Positions 1-10,876 of a stretch of DNA of 14,336 nucleotides are shown one piece after another. The stretch covers positions 1 through 14,336 of the forward strand of contig JAAYBE010000118.1 in assembly GCA_012719015.1 (NCBI GenBank). The letters run 5' to 3'. Position 1 is the stretch's first letter, and every line of letters begins with the position of its first letter. Both the position numbers and the translations under genes were made by a program. The DNA comes from Actinomycetota bacterium. Lineage in GTDB: Bacteria; Actinomycetota; Thermoleophilia; UBA2241. A model generated the notes under the pieces. It was not told the origin of the DNA. It did no database searches and worked only from the letters and a program-made list of their open reading frames with translations.

Positions 1-48
1 CACGCGCGCCTCCACCTCGGCGAGCACGGCGGCGCGGTCGGGCGTCAT
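1..48 (-). CDS. 5' end of an unidentified gene following coaBC (truncated by window edge)
   Basis: The ATG overlaps the coaBC stop in an ATGA arrangement, and the frame stays open to the window edge, giving 16 residues (MTPDRAAVLAEVEARV). Such 4-base overlaps are typical of the genes in this window, so a translationally coupled gene is likely. The visible segment looks like a short amphipathic helix and has no diagnostic motif. In other actinobacteria metK or priA often follows coaBC, but this N-terminus does not resemble that of MetK. No function is assigned. Confidence 0.5.
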   Translation of the reverse strand, partial: MTPDRAAVLAEVEARV

Positions 49-1256
49 CCCGCCAGGCCTTTCTCGATCTGATCGGCGACGGCATGTGCACAGGCGGCCT
101 TGCTCGTGCGTGGTACATGCACCTCGCCCTCGGCGGTGAGCATGGTGATCTCGTTCTCGTCCGAGCCGATCCCGACGCCCTCGGCGAGGATGTCGTTGAA
201 GACCAGGAGGTCGATGCCTTTCGCCGCCTTCTTGGCCCGGGCGCGGTCGAGTCGCGGCCCGGCCTCGGCGGCGAAACCGACGCGGTAGAGTCCCGGCCGG
301 GCCGTCGACGCGAGGATGTCGACCGTGCGCACCAGTTCGAGCGTGAGCGTCTCGCGCTCGCCGCGCTCGATCTTGCCGCGCTCGTCGACGGCAGGGCGGA
401 AGTCGGCCACCGCCGCCGCCATGACGAGGACGTCCGCGCTGCGGACGGCATCGCCCACTGCCGCCGCCATCTCGGCGGCGCTCTCGACGCTGACGACGTC
501 GTAGGCGGCGCCGGTGGGCGGCTGGGTGGTGACCAGCGTCACCGTGGCACCGCGGAGGTACGCCTCATCGGCCAGGGCACGGCCCATCTTGCCGCTCGAC
601 CTGTTGCCGATGAACCGCACGGCGTCGATTCGCTCGCGGGTGCCGCCCGACGTCACCACGACCCGCTTGCCGGCGAGCGGCCCCCTGGCCGACGCGGCCA
701 GCGCGCGGCGTACCGCCAGCCGGATCGTCTCAGGCGAGGCCATGCGGCCAGAGCCCTCCTCCCCGCAGGCGAGCTCGCCCTGCTCCGTCGGCAGGACCTC
801 GACTCCACGATCCGCCAACAGGCGCAGATTGTGCTGCGTGGCATCATGCTGGTGCATCGCCCAGTTCATCGTGGGCGCCACGATCACCGGGCCGCGGAAG
901 GCGAGATAGGTGGCGGTGAGCAGGTTGTCGGCGATACCCGTCGCCATCTTCGCGAGGGTGTTGGCGGTCGCAGGGGCGACGACCATCACGCTCGCCGCGC
1001 GGGCAGCCTCGATGTGCTGGAACCAGCCGCCGCTCCCCTGCCAGGCGCTCTGGTCGTCGAGCACCGGAGCCTGCGACACGGCTGCGAAAGTGAGCGGCAT
1101 GACGAAACGCTGCGCCGCCTCCGTGGTGACGACGAGCGGCCGAAGGCCGTCTTTGACCAGGCCGCGCACCAGCTCGACCGATTTGTAGATCGCGATCCCG
1201 CCGGTGACACCGACGAGCACGGTACGGGCGACGGATACGTCGTGAAGCCCGCTCAA
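45..1256 (-). CDS. coaBC: Bifunctional phosphopantothenoylcysteine decarboxylase / phosphopantothenate-cysteine ligase
   Basis: CoaBC performs two consecutive steps of coenzyme A synthesis: it joins 4'-phosphopantothenate to cysteine (C-terminal CoaB half), then decarboxylates the product to 4'-phosphopantetheine (N-terminal, FMN-dependent CoaC half). The CoaC half shows the GVTGGIAIYKS nucleotide loop near residue 16, FQHIEAAR with the active-site His, APATANTLAK, the PTMNWAM substrate motif, and LACGEEGSGRM with the active-site Cys. The CoaB half starts near residue 195 with VVVTSGGTRERID and NRSSGKMG, followed by AAAVADFRP. The following lysine motif is GKIERG rather than the usual KIKK type. 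A start at TTG 1256 is preferred because GAGG lies five bases upstream and 403 residues suits the family. An upstream GTG at 1292 would add 12 residues with no family resemblance. It lies 57 bases downstream of rpoZ, probably in the same transcript. Confidence 0.95.
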   Translation of the reverse strand: MSGLHDVSVARTVLVGVTGGIAIYKSVELVRGLVKDGLRPLVVTTEAAQRFVMPLTFAAVSQAPVLDDQSAWQGSGGWFQHIEAARAASVMVVAPATANTLAKMATGIADNLLTATYLAFRGPVIVAPTMNWAMHQHDATQHNLRLLADRGVEVLPTEQGELACGEEGSGRMASPETIRLAVRRALAASARGPLAGKRVVVTSGGTRERIDAVRFIGNRSSGKMGRALADEAYLRGATVTLVTTQPPTGAAYDVVSVESAAEMAAAVGDAVRSADVLVMAAAVADFRPAVDERGKIERGERETLTLELVRTVDILASTARPGLYRVGFAAEAGPRLDRARAKKAAKGIDLLVFNDILAEGVGIGSDENEITMLTAEGEVHVPRTSKAACAHAVADQIEKGLAG

Positions 1257-1313
1257 GGAGACCTCACTCCCATGCCGCCGAGGCCGGCACACTGCGCGGT
1301 CTCTGACCGGACA

Positions 1314-1553
1314 TCAGTCGGGGAGCTCGCGCTCCACCTTGCCGTCCACGATCTCCTCGAAAGCGATCGTCAGGAGGTTCGCGCTGCGGGTGGTGATGAG
1401 CGGCGGCGTGAACTCCTCGAGCCCGAGAGTGTTCTCGCCGAGACCTTGGTAGTAGCTGTTGATCTGCTGCGCACGCTTGGCGGCGATCATGACGAGCTCG
1501 TAACGGGAGCCGTCCGCGTGGGGCAGCAGTTCGTCGATGCGGGGCTTGTCCAC
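1314..1553 (-). CDS. rpoZ: DNA-directed RNA polymerase omega subunit
   Basis: This 79-residue protein matches omega, the small subunit that binds the C-terminal part of beta' and helps assemble RNA polymerase. Diagnostic features are IDELLPHADGSRYELVMIAA near the N-terminus, AKRAQQIN, and a C-terminal NLLTIAFEEIVDGKV segment. The GTG start overlaps the gmk TAG stop by one base and has GGAAGGA six bases upstream. The open frame continues much farther upstream, but that region is only the wrong frame of gmk. The order gmk-rpoZ-coaBC is a widespread bacterial arrangement, which supports the call. Confidence 0.95.
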   Translation of the reverse strand: MDKPRIDELLPHADGSRYELVMIAAKRAQQINSYYQGLGENTLGLEEFTPPLITTRSANLLTIAFEEIVDGKVERELPD

Positions 1554-2104
1554 TATGCGTCCTTCCTCTGTGCCTCGATGATGGCGACCACCTCGTCGGC
1601 GGCCCGCTCGGCGTCGTCGTTGATCACGACGTGACGGAACTCGTGCGCGGCGGCCATCTCGGTCTCCGCACGGCCCAATCTCCGGGCGATGGCAGCCCCG
1701 GTCTCCGTGCCGCGCCCACGCAGTCTCTGCTCCAGTTCGCTCGTGCTCGGCGGCACGATGAACACGGAGACCGCCTCCGGCATCGACCTGCGCACGGAGC
1801 GTGCGCCCTGCAGCTCGATCTCGAGGATCACGTCGTCGCCCCCGGCGAGCCCGGCCTCGACCTCGCTGCGTAGCGTCCCGTACAGGTGACCACTGTACTC
1901 CGCCCATTCCAGGAAGTCTCCCGCGGCGACCGCGGCACGGAAGCGGGCCTCGTCCATAAAGTGGTATTCCCGGCCGTCGGCCTCGCCAGGCCGCGGTGTC
2001 CGGGTGGTGGCGGACACGGCCGTGACGAGGTGTGGCAGGCGCTGCCGGACCAGGCCGATGACGGTCCCCTTCCCGGCGCCTGAAGGCCCCGAGATGACGA
2101 ACAC
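1553..2104 (-). CDS. gmk: Guanylate kinase
   Basis: The enzyme phosphorylates GMP to GDP with ATP in the cytosol. The 183-residue protein opens with the P-loop GPSGAGKGT (residues 6-14). It then has the GMP-binding segment TTRTPRPGEADGREYHF, the FLEWAEYSGHLYGT motif, and ILEIELQGAR typical of the family, followed by the lid and the NDD motif near the C-terminus. The listed start is GTG 2104, 13 bases after the mihF stop. That start has no close ribosome-binding site: GGAGG in the end of mihF is 17 bases away. The same GGAGG is 8 bases from an in-frame ATC codon (2113) that would add only three residues, so the true start is uncertain within a few codons. Gmk lies between mihF and rpoZ in one tightly packed transcript. 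Confidence 0.95.
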   Translation of the reverse strand: MFVISGPSGAGKGTVIGLVRQRLPHLVTAVSATTRTPRPGEADGREYHFMDEARFRAAVAAGDFLEWAEYSGHLYGTLRSEVEAGLAGGDDVILEIELQGARSVRRSMPEAVSVFIVPPSTSELEQRLRGRGTETGAAIARRLGRAETEMAAAHEFRHVVINDDAERAADEVVAIIEAQRKDA

Positions 2105-2117
2105 GGACGGGATGGCG

Positions 2118-2450
2118 TCAGCCTCCGAAGTAGGCGAGGAGCTCTTGCCGCTGCCGTTCGGAGAGGCCGCCCACGGTCTTGCTCGGACTGATGCGGCACA
2201 GGTCCATGATACGCGCCGACTTGATCCGGCCGCACTTGGGGGCGGCCATGAGGAGGTCGGCGACCTTGGCGGTGAGCAGGTACTCCGGCGGGTCGGCCAG
2301 GACGTCCTCCATCTTGACCCGGCCGTGCTTTAGGTCGGCCTTCAACGCGGCCCGGCGGCTGCGGACCTCGTTCGCCTTGCTCAAGGCCTCCATGCGCTGG
2401 TCGAGTGACCGCGCTGGAGCCGTGTTGGATTGCTTGGAAGACGGGGGCAT
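2118..2450 (-). CDS. mihF: Actinobacterial-type integration host factor (mIHF), nucleoid-associated DNA-binding protein
   Basis: This 110-residue basic protein matches the actinobacterial mIHF family, monomeric DNA-binding proteins unrelated to the HU/IHF fold of proteobacteria. The diagnostic core is VKMEDVLADPPEYL, AKVADLLMAAPKCGRIKSARIM (helix-hairpin-helix-like region) and CRISPSKTVGGLSERQRQEL near the C-terminus. The N-terminal 30 residues are charged and less conserved. In other actinobacteria mihF sits directly before gmk, rpoZ and coaBC, as here. The ATG is preceded by a strong promoter only 8 bases away and by no Shine-Dalgarno sequence, so the mRNA is probably leaderless. A following GGAGG in its last codons probably serves gmk. 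Confidence 0.93.
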   Translation of the reverse strand: MPPSSKQSNTAPARSLDQRMEALSKANEVRSRRAALKADLKHGRVKMEDVLADPPEYLLTAKVADLLMAAPKCGRIKSARIMDLCRISPSKTVGGLSERQRQELLAYFGG

Positions 2451-2458
2451 CGCGCGAG

Positions 2459-2488
2459 AGTATATGTGATGCGGCGGCGGCGTTTCAA
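2459..2488 (-). promoter_or_regulatory. Sigma70-type promoter for mihF-gmk-rpoZ-coaBC, probably giving a leaderless mRNA
   Basis: Reading the minus strand, TTGAAA (-35, five of six consensus bases) is separated by 18 bases from TATACT (-10, five of six). The -10 box ends 8 bases before the mihF ATG at 2450, so transcription should begin at or within one or two bases of that ATG. No purine-rich ribosome-binding site lies between promoter and gene. An A/T-rich hexamer pair stands out in this GC-rich sequence. Confidence 0.75.
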
Positions 2489-2492
2489 CAGA

Positions 2493-2545
2493 CCGTCGCC
2501 GGGAAAAGCGTTGTCTAGCGGGAGTTTTCTGCCGACGGGCGACGG
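2493..2545. repeat. Inverted repeat between pyrD and mihF, possible terminator or transcript-end structure
   Basis: CCGTCGCC at 2493-2500 is perfectly mirrored by GGCGACGG at 2538-2545. Inside, GAAAA (2503-2507) is mirrored by TTTTC (2525-2529), so RNA from either strand could form a two-part hairpin with an internal loop. It occupies most of the 107-base gap between the pyrD stop and mihF and lies just upstream of the mihF -35 box. There is no uridine run after the stem on the minus strand, so classical intrinsic termination is not evident. It could stabilise the pyr transcript end or bind a protein. Confidence 0.45.
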
Positions 2546-2557
2546 AGGATGCGAGGG

Positions 2558-3535
2558 TCAGGCGCGAAGCGCGATGCCGCGCGCCTCGCCCACGGTGCCG
2601 AAGCCCCTCGCGGCGACCTCGTCCCGGAGCTCGGCGAGGATCCGCTGCGGCGCCTCGAAGGACGTGAAGTTGGCCGCCCCTACCGCGACGGCCGTGGCGC
2701 CGCAGGCGATGAACTCGAGCGCATCCAGCCCGGTCATCACGCCGCCCATGCCGACGAGGGGCGTGTCCGGGAACGCACGCGCCACCTCGGCCACCATGCG
2801 CAGGGCGATGGGCTTGATGGCCGGTCCGCAGAGCCCTCCCGTCCGGTTGCCGAGGAACGGGCGCAGCGTGTCGCGGTCGAGCACCATGGCTTTGAAGGTG
2901 TTGACCAGCGAGAGCCCGTCCGCGCCGGCGCCCAGGGCGGCGGCCCCGGCCTCTGTGACGTCGCGCACGTTCGGCGTCAGCTTCGTCAACAGGAAGCGCG
3001 CGGTGGCGGCACGACAGGCGCCGACGACCTCCGCCGTCGCGGTGGGGTCGGCGCCGATCTGTAGGCCGCCGACGACGTTAGGGCAGGAGACGTTGAGCTC
3101 GTATCCGCGGACGTCCGGCACGGTCCCGGGAGGAGCTGCGGCGAGGTGGGCCTCGAGGGCCGAGATCACGGCGGCATACTGCTCCGGTGAGTTGCCGCCG
3201 ACGCTCACGAGGACGGGCGCCCGGAGCGCCGCCCATTCGCCGAGCTGGGCGATCCAGGCGTGGACCCCGGGGTTCTCGAGACCGATCGCGTTGATCACTC
3301 CGGACGGAGTCTCCGTGACCCGGGGCGGCGGGTTGCCGGTGCGCGGATCGGCGGTCACGGTCTTGGGCACGTAGGCGGCGTAGGGGAAGTCGGCGAGGTA
3401 GTCGCCGTCGTAACGGCGGGCGTACTCGAGCACGTCCAGGGTGCCGGAGGCATCGACCAGCGGATGGGCGAGCTCGACGGGTCCCAGCCGCACGGAGAGG
3501 TCGGTCTCAGGGGCGGGCGGCCGGCGGTCGCTCAC
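2558..3535 (-). CDS. pyrD: Dihydroorotate dehydrogenase, class 1B catalytic subunit
   Basis: PyrD oxidises dihydroorotate to orotate on FMN. In class 1B enzymes electrons pass to NAD through PyrK. The 325-residue protein has PKTVT with the FMN/substrate lysine (K58), GNPPPRVTETPSGVINAIGL, and NVSCPNV with the catalytic base Cys151 that marks class 1 (class 2 uses Ser). It also has KLTPNV, VNTF, the GGLCGPAIKPIAL segment and a C-terminal GMGGVMTG plus VGAANF phosphate-binding region. The GTG start overlaps the pyrK stop by four bases (GTGA) with GAGG seven bases upstream, so the two subunits are translationally coupled. It is the last gene of the pyr operon; no pyrF follows. Confidence 0.96.
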   Translation of the reverse strand: MSDRRPPAPETDLSVRLGPVELAHPLVDASGTLDVLEYARRYDGDYLADFPYAAYVPKTVTADPRTGNPPPRVTETPSGVINAIGLENPGVHAWIAQLGEWAALRAPVLVSVGGNSPEQYAAVISALEAHLAAAPPGTVPDVRGYELNVSCPNVVGGLQIGADPTATAEVVGACRAATARFLLTKLTPNVRDVTEAGAAALGAGADGLSLVNTFKAMVLDRDTLRPFLGNRTGGLCGPAIKPIALRMVAEVARAFPDTPLVGMGGVMTGLDALEFIACGATAVAVGAANFTSFEAPQRILAELRDEVAARGFGTVGEARGIALRA

Positions 3536-4316
3536 GGCGTCACCTCGTCGAGGCGGAACACGGGACCTTCACTGCACACGCGGAGTTTGCCGCGCGCGGT
3601 GTCGACGACACAGCCGTGGCAGGAGCCTGTGCCGCAGGCCATATGGGCCTCGAGCGACACGTAGCCGCGCAGACCCTCGTGGAACGTCCAGCGTTGCACG
3701 GCGGCGATCATGGGCGTGGGCCCGCACGCATAGACCGTGGTGCCGGGGGCCACGTCGAGCGCCGCGAGGAGGTGCAGCACGGTCCCGGCTCTCCCGACGC
3801 TCCCGTCCTCTGTGGCCACCGAGAGGCGCTCGATGGTGAACGCCCCGACGGCGCGGGCGGCCCGGAAGTCGCGGAAGCCGAGGGCGGCGGTGACGTGGGC
3901 TCCGGCCGCCGCAAGCTCGTCGGCGAGGTACTGCAGCGGCGCGCAGCCGATGCCGCCGCCGACCAGCAGCGCGTTGGTCACGCCCTGGGTCGGGAACGCG
4001 CTGCCCAGCGGTCCGGCGACGTCGACGACGTCGCCCACCTCGAGTCGGGTGAGGCGCTCGCTGCCGCGCCCGCGCGCCTCCACGAGCAGCGCGATGCAGT
4101 CGGCCTCGGCCGAGAACAGCGAGATCGGACGCCGCAGCAGGTAGCCCTCGCCGGGCACCGTGACCATGACGAACTGGCCGGGCGCCGCGCGCCGGGCGAT
4201 GCGCGGCGCGATGAGCTCGAGCACGGCGAAGCCGCCGAGGTGGCGGGCCGCGGACACCCGGCAGTGCGACGTCTCCGCCCACTGCCGGTGGTCGTCGTGC
4301 GTCTGCCCGCTCCCGC

Positions 4317-4320
<4 letters not shown>
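3532..4320 (-). CDS. pyrK: Dihydroorotate dehydrogenase electron transfer subunit PyrK (FAD, 2Fe-2S)
   Basis: PyrK carries electrons from the FMN of PyrD through a 2Fe-2S cluster and FAD to NAD. The 262-residue protein has a ferredoxin-reductase-like fold with APGQFVMV, the FAD motif RRPISLF, and the nucleotide-binding GGGIGCAPL. A C-terminal cluster motif CGTGSCHGC is followed by a fourth cysteine in VCSEGPVF, the usual PyrK pattern. The GTG start overlaps the carB stop in GTGA, with GGAG five bases upstream. The reading frame is open for much longer upstream, but that part is a shadow of carB. The initial 20 residues are not family-like and form a short extension. Confidence 0.95.
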
Positions 4321-7513
<3,193 letters not shown>

Positions 7514-7514
<1 letters not shown>

Positions 7515-8623
7515 CAGCCGCCTCCTCCGTGCCTGGACCGCTCGATCTCACGGCGGAACCGCTCGAGCGGCGGCCACGGCGTGCGGGGGTCCGGCGCCGG
7601 ATCGGGGCGGTACTGCACCGAGAGGGCGTAGTACTCGGGAGCCGCGAGTCCCTCCACGCCGCCGTCGTTGAGGTTCACGTGGGTGACCTGCGCACCGACG
7701 ACCGCCTTCTCACGCACGGCGAAGCCGTGGTCCTGGGCGGTGATCTCGACGCCGCCGGAGAGCAGGTCCTTGACCGGGTGGTTGGCGCCGCGATGGCCGG
7801 ACGCGAGCTTGTACGTGTCGAATCCGAGCGCACGCGCCAGGAGCTGGTGGCCGAGGCCCACTCCGAGAAGCGGCACGCGGCCGAGGAGACGTTCGATCGC
7901 CTTGACGGCGTACGTGACGGCCGCCGGGTCGCCGGGCCCTGTACTGAGGAGCACGCCGTCGGGACGCATCCTGAGGATCCTCTGCGCGCTCGTGTTCCCC
8001 GGCACCACGGTGACGCGGAACCCGCCTCCGGTGAGGCGGGCGAGCAGCGATCTGGTGAGACCGAAGTCACAGGCGACCAGATGCAGCTCCGGCGTCGAGC
8101 GGCCCTGGGACGCCGCGGCCTCGTACGGCTCCCGGCAGGCGACCACCCTGGCGAGGTCCAGTCCCGCCATCAGCGGCAGACGCTGCGCCGCGCGGCGCAG
8201 CTCCTTCACGCCGCGCGGCTCCGTGCTGACCACGGCGCGGAGCGCCCCTTTGTCGCGCAGGTGCCGCGTCACGGCACGTGTGTCGACCCCGGTCACCGCC
8301 AGTACCCCGTGCTCCGCCAGCCAGTCAAGCCAGGTCTGTCGCGAGGCGCGGTTGAAGCGGTAGTTCGTGATCTCGCGGGCGATGATCGCCCGGGCGTGAG
8401 CCCTGTCCGACTCGTCGCGCTCGGCGTCGGCTCCGTAGTCCCCGTTCATCGGGAAGGTGAACGTGATCAGCTGTCCGCAGTGCGCCGGATCGGTGACGAT
8501 CTCCTGATAGCCGCACATGTCCGTGGTGAACACCAGCTCTCCGCCCACGGAACCCGCGCCCACGAGCGCTTCGCCGGTGAACGTGGCGCCGTCCTCGAGG
8601 ACGATGACCGCGGGATCAGGCAA
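7514..8623 (-). CDS. carA: Carbamoyl phosphate synthetase small subunit lacking the glutaminase catalytic triad
   Basis: CarA normally hydrolyses glutamine and channels ammonia to CarB. This 369-residue protein is collinear with the family: an N-terminal CarA domain (GYQEIVTDP near 38-46, VTGVDTRAVTRHLRDKG near 110-126) and a class I glutamine amidotransferase domain (VACDFG at 183, TGPGDP at 228, LGHQLL at 257, ANHPVKDL at 280, QDHGFAV at 297, VTHVNLNDG at 313). However, the nucleophile elbow GxCLGHQ reads GVGLGHQ, with Gly256 for the catalytic Cys. The C-terminal QxHPE motif reads QYRPD, with Arg339 for the catalytic His and Asp341 for Glu. The gene has no frameshift or stop. It starts at TTG 8623, overlapping pyrC by eight bases, with GGGA five bases upstream. 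It is best read as a structural or regulatory subunit of an ammonia-dependent synthetase. Confidence 0.95.
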
Positions 8624-9932
8624 GGTCGTCCCAGGCGATCCGGCCGGCGGCCACCGTGAGGCGGACCCTGCCGCGGAGCTCCTGACCGAGCCAGGGCGAG
8701 TTCGACGAGCGCGACTGCAGGGTCTCAGGCGCGACCCTCCAGGTCGTCGCCGGGTCGAAGACGCAGAGGTCGGCGGGGGCGCCGGCCGCCAGGGCGGGCG
8801 GGACCAGACCGGCGATCCGCGCCGGCGCCGTGCTCATGCGCGTCACCAGTGTGGCGAGGTCGAGGGCGCCCGTCTCCACGAGCCCGCTGTGGAGGACGCT
8901 GAAGGCCGTCTCGAGCCCGATGCAGCCGAACGGCGCCTCCTCGTAGGGGACCTCCTTCGCCTCCGACGCGTGGGGCGCGTGATCGGTGGCGACGCAGTCG
9001 ACGAGACCGCTAGCCAGGGCCTCGACCAGTGCGGTGCGGTCCGTCTCGGCGCGCAGCGGCGGGTTCATCTTGAGGTTGGGGTCGAGCGTGTCGAGGCGCC
9101 GGTCGGTGAGCGTGAGGTGATGTGGGGTCGCCTCGGCGGTGACCCGTACCCCGGCCGCCTTGGCGCGGGCGATGGCCTCGAGCGACCGCGCCGTGCTCAC
9201 ATGGCAGACGTGCACGTCGGCGTCCTCGTAGGCGGCGATGTCGAGCGTGCGCGCCACGTCCAGGCTCTCGCAGAGGTCGGGGATGCCGGTGAGACCCAGG
9301 CGCGCGGACACGGGGCTCTCGTGCATCTGCCCGCCCTTGAAGAGCGAGTCGTCCTGGGCGTGGACGGCGACGAAGCGTCCGCTGACCTTGACGTACTGGA
9401 GGGCGCGACGCGTGATCGCCGCCGTGGGCAGCGGCCGGCCGTCGTCGCTGAAGCCGACAGCTCCGGCGGCGCCCAGCTCGCCCATCTCGGTGAGCTCCTC
9501 GCCCTGGAGGCCCTTGGTGACCGCGGCGAAGAAGCCGAGCGGCACCACGGCCTCGACCACGGCCTGGTCGGCGAGTCCTTTGAGCAGGCCGGCGTTGTCG
9601 ACGACGGGGTCGGTGTTGGCCATGCCGAAGGCGGCCACGTAACCGCCGGCCGCTGCGGCCGCCGACGCGCTGGCGAGGTCTTCCTCGTCCTCGCGTCCGG
9701 GGGTGCGGAAGTGGGCGTGGAGGTCCACGAACCCCGGCAGCACGAGCATGTCGTGCGCGTCGACGACGCGGGCCTTCTTGGGGGCGGTGAGGTCCTCTCC
9801 GACCTCGGCGATCCGGCCCTTCTTGACGAGCACGTCACGCACGGCGTCGCCGCCGTCCGCGGGGTCGATCACCCGGCCGCGCCGGATCAGCAGGTCGGCG
9901 GCCGGGAGAGGCTTGTACCACGTCCGTTGCAT
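8616..9932 (-). CDS. pyrC: Dihydroorotase, class I zinc metalloenzyme
   Basis: The enzyme cyclises carbamoyl aspartate to dihydroorotate. The 438-residue amidohydrolase shows metal ligands in DLHAHFRTPG (His72, His74; substrate Arg76), a bridging Asp in GFSDDG (163/164), His191 in VAVHAQD, His244 in CHVST, and the catalytic Asp317 in ATDHAPH. MANT (Asn106) and KMNPPLR (Asn290) match substrate-binding positions. The usual HxED after the beta strand is HAQD here, a mild variation next to a metal ligand. The ATG overlaps the pyrB stop by one base (TGATG), with GGGGAGG seven bases upstream, so the extra residues MQRTWYKPLP before the amidohydrolase core appear real. Confidence 0.96.
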   Translation of the reverse strand: MQRTWYKPLPAADLLIRRGRVIDPADGGDAVRDVLVKKGRIAEVGEDLTAPKKARVVDAHDMLVLPGFVDLHAHFRTPGREDEEDLASASAAAAAGGYVAAFGMANTDPVVDNAGLLKGLADQAVVEAVVPLGFFAAVTKGLQGEELTEMGELGAAGAVGFSDDGRPLPTAAITRRALQYVKVSGRFVAVHAQDDSLFKGGQMHESPVSARLGLTGIPDLCESLDVARTLDIAAYEDADVHVCHVSTARSLEAIARAKAAGVRVTAEATPHHLTLTDRRLDTLDPNLKMNPPLRAETDRTALVEALASGLVDCVATDHAPHASEAKEVPYEEAPFGCIGLETAFSVLHSGLVETGALDLATLVTRMSTAPARIAGLVPPALAAGAPADLCVFDPATTWRVAPETLQSRSSNSPWLGQELRGRVRLTVAAGRIAWDDLA

Positions 9933-10873
9933 CAGAGCACCTCCCCTTGCGCGACGCCGTCGCTGTAGCCGACGATCGTCCTGTACAGGATCGCCATGCG
10001 CACGGCGAGTCCGCTGAAGACCTGATGGGCGATCAGGTTCTCGTCGTCGTCGGCGATGTCCGAGGCGATCTCCACGCCCCGGTTGATCGGCCCGGGGTGC
10101 ATCACCCGCTGCCCCGGGCGCAGGCGCGCCTGGGAGATGCCCCAGAGCCGGGCGTACTCGCGCAGCGACGGCAGGTAGGCCGAGCCCGGCTTGATGCGCT
10201 CACGCTGGATGCGGAGCAGGTAGATGACGTCGGCGTCCTTCAGGTTGGCGAGGTCGTACTCGACCTTCACCCCCATCTCCTCGATGCCGCGCGGCATGAG
10301 CGTGGGCGGAGCGACCAGGGTGACGTCCATGCCCAACATGCGGAACCCCATGATGTCGCTGCGCGCCACCCGGCTGTGCAGGATGTCGCCGATGATGAAG
10401 ACGCGGAGGCCGTCGAGCTCGCGGCCCAAGTTCTGACGCATGCTGAACAGGTCGAGCAGGCACTGCGTGGGGTGCTGATGCTTGCCGTCGCCGGCGTTGA
10501 CGACGCTCGCCTCGGTGTTGGCGGAGAGGATCTGGCAGGCTCCGGCGGACGGATGCCGCATGACGATGATGTCGGGCGAGTAGGCGCTCAGGGTGATGGC
10601 GGTGTCCTTGAGCGTCTCGCCCTTCTCCACCGCCGAGCCGCTCGCCTTGAGGGCCAGGGTGTCGGCCGAGAGGCGCTTGGCCGCGAGGTCGAAGCTGGAG
10701 GAGGTGCGCGTCGACGCCTCCCAGAAGAGATTGATGATCGTGCGGCCGCGCAGCGTGGGCACCTTCTTGATGTCCCTCTCCAGCACCGGCAGGAAGCTCT
10801 CGGCGGTGTCGAGCAGCAACTCCACTTCGGCGCGGGAGAGGTCCTCGATGCTGATCAGGTCACGTTTGGCCAT
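9932..10873 (-). CDS. pyrB: Aspartate carbamoyltransferase catalytic subunit
   Basis: PyrB condenses carbamoyl phosphate with aspartate, the committed step of pyrimidine synthesis. The 313-residue protein has the carbamoyl phosphate loop FWEASTRTSSSF (Arg56 within STRT), the neighbouring-subunit lysine in VEKGETL (Lys84), MRHPS (Arg106), HQHPTQ (His134) and GDILHSRVARS (Arg168). It also has the aspartate-binding LLRIQRERI and HPGPINRGVEI. The last arginine of the classical STRTR is Ser58. No pyrI regulatory subunit is nearby, as expected for Gram-positive-type enzymes. The ATG lies three bases after the pyrR stop and has AAGGAGG eight bases upstream. Confidence 0.97.
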   Translation of the reverse strand: MAKRDLISIEDLSRAEVELLLDTAESFLPVLERDIKKVPTLRGRTIINLFWEASTRTSSSFDLAAKRLSADTLALKASGSAVEKGETLKDTAITLSAYSPDIIVMRHPSAGACQILSANTEASVVNAGDGKHQHPTQCLLDLFSMRQNLGRELDGLRVFIIGDILHSRVARSDIMGFRMLGMDVTLVAPPTLMPRGIEEMGVKVEYDLANLKDADVIYLLRIQRERIKPGSAYLPSLREYARLWGISQARLRPGQRVMHPGPINRGVEIASDIADDDENLIAHQVFSGLAVRMAILYRTIVGYSDGVAQGEVL

Positions 10874-10876
10874 CGC

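Noticed and set aside
1257..1313. Small inverted repeat TGCCG/CGGCA between rpoZ and coaBC as a terminator
   Set aside because: The stem is five bases with no uridine run, and such GC palindromes are frequent by chance here.
84..1634. A plus-strand open frame of about 500 codons opposite coaBC and rpoZ
   Set aside because: It crosses two well-supported minus-strand genes and their intergenic gap, has no recognisable motif, and has biased composition typical of a shadow frame.
8517..9968. A plus-strand frame of about 480 codons opposite pyrC
   Set aside because: It has no family resemblance, and PyrC on the other strand has every metal ligand.
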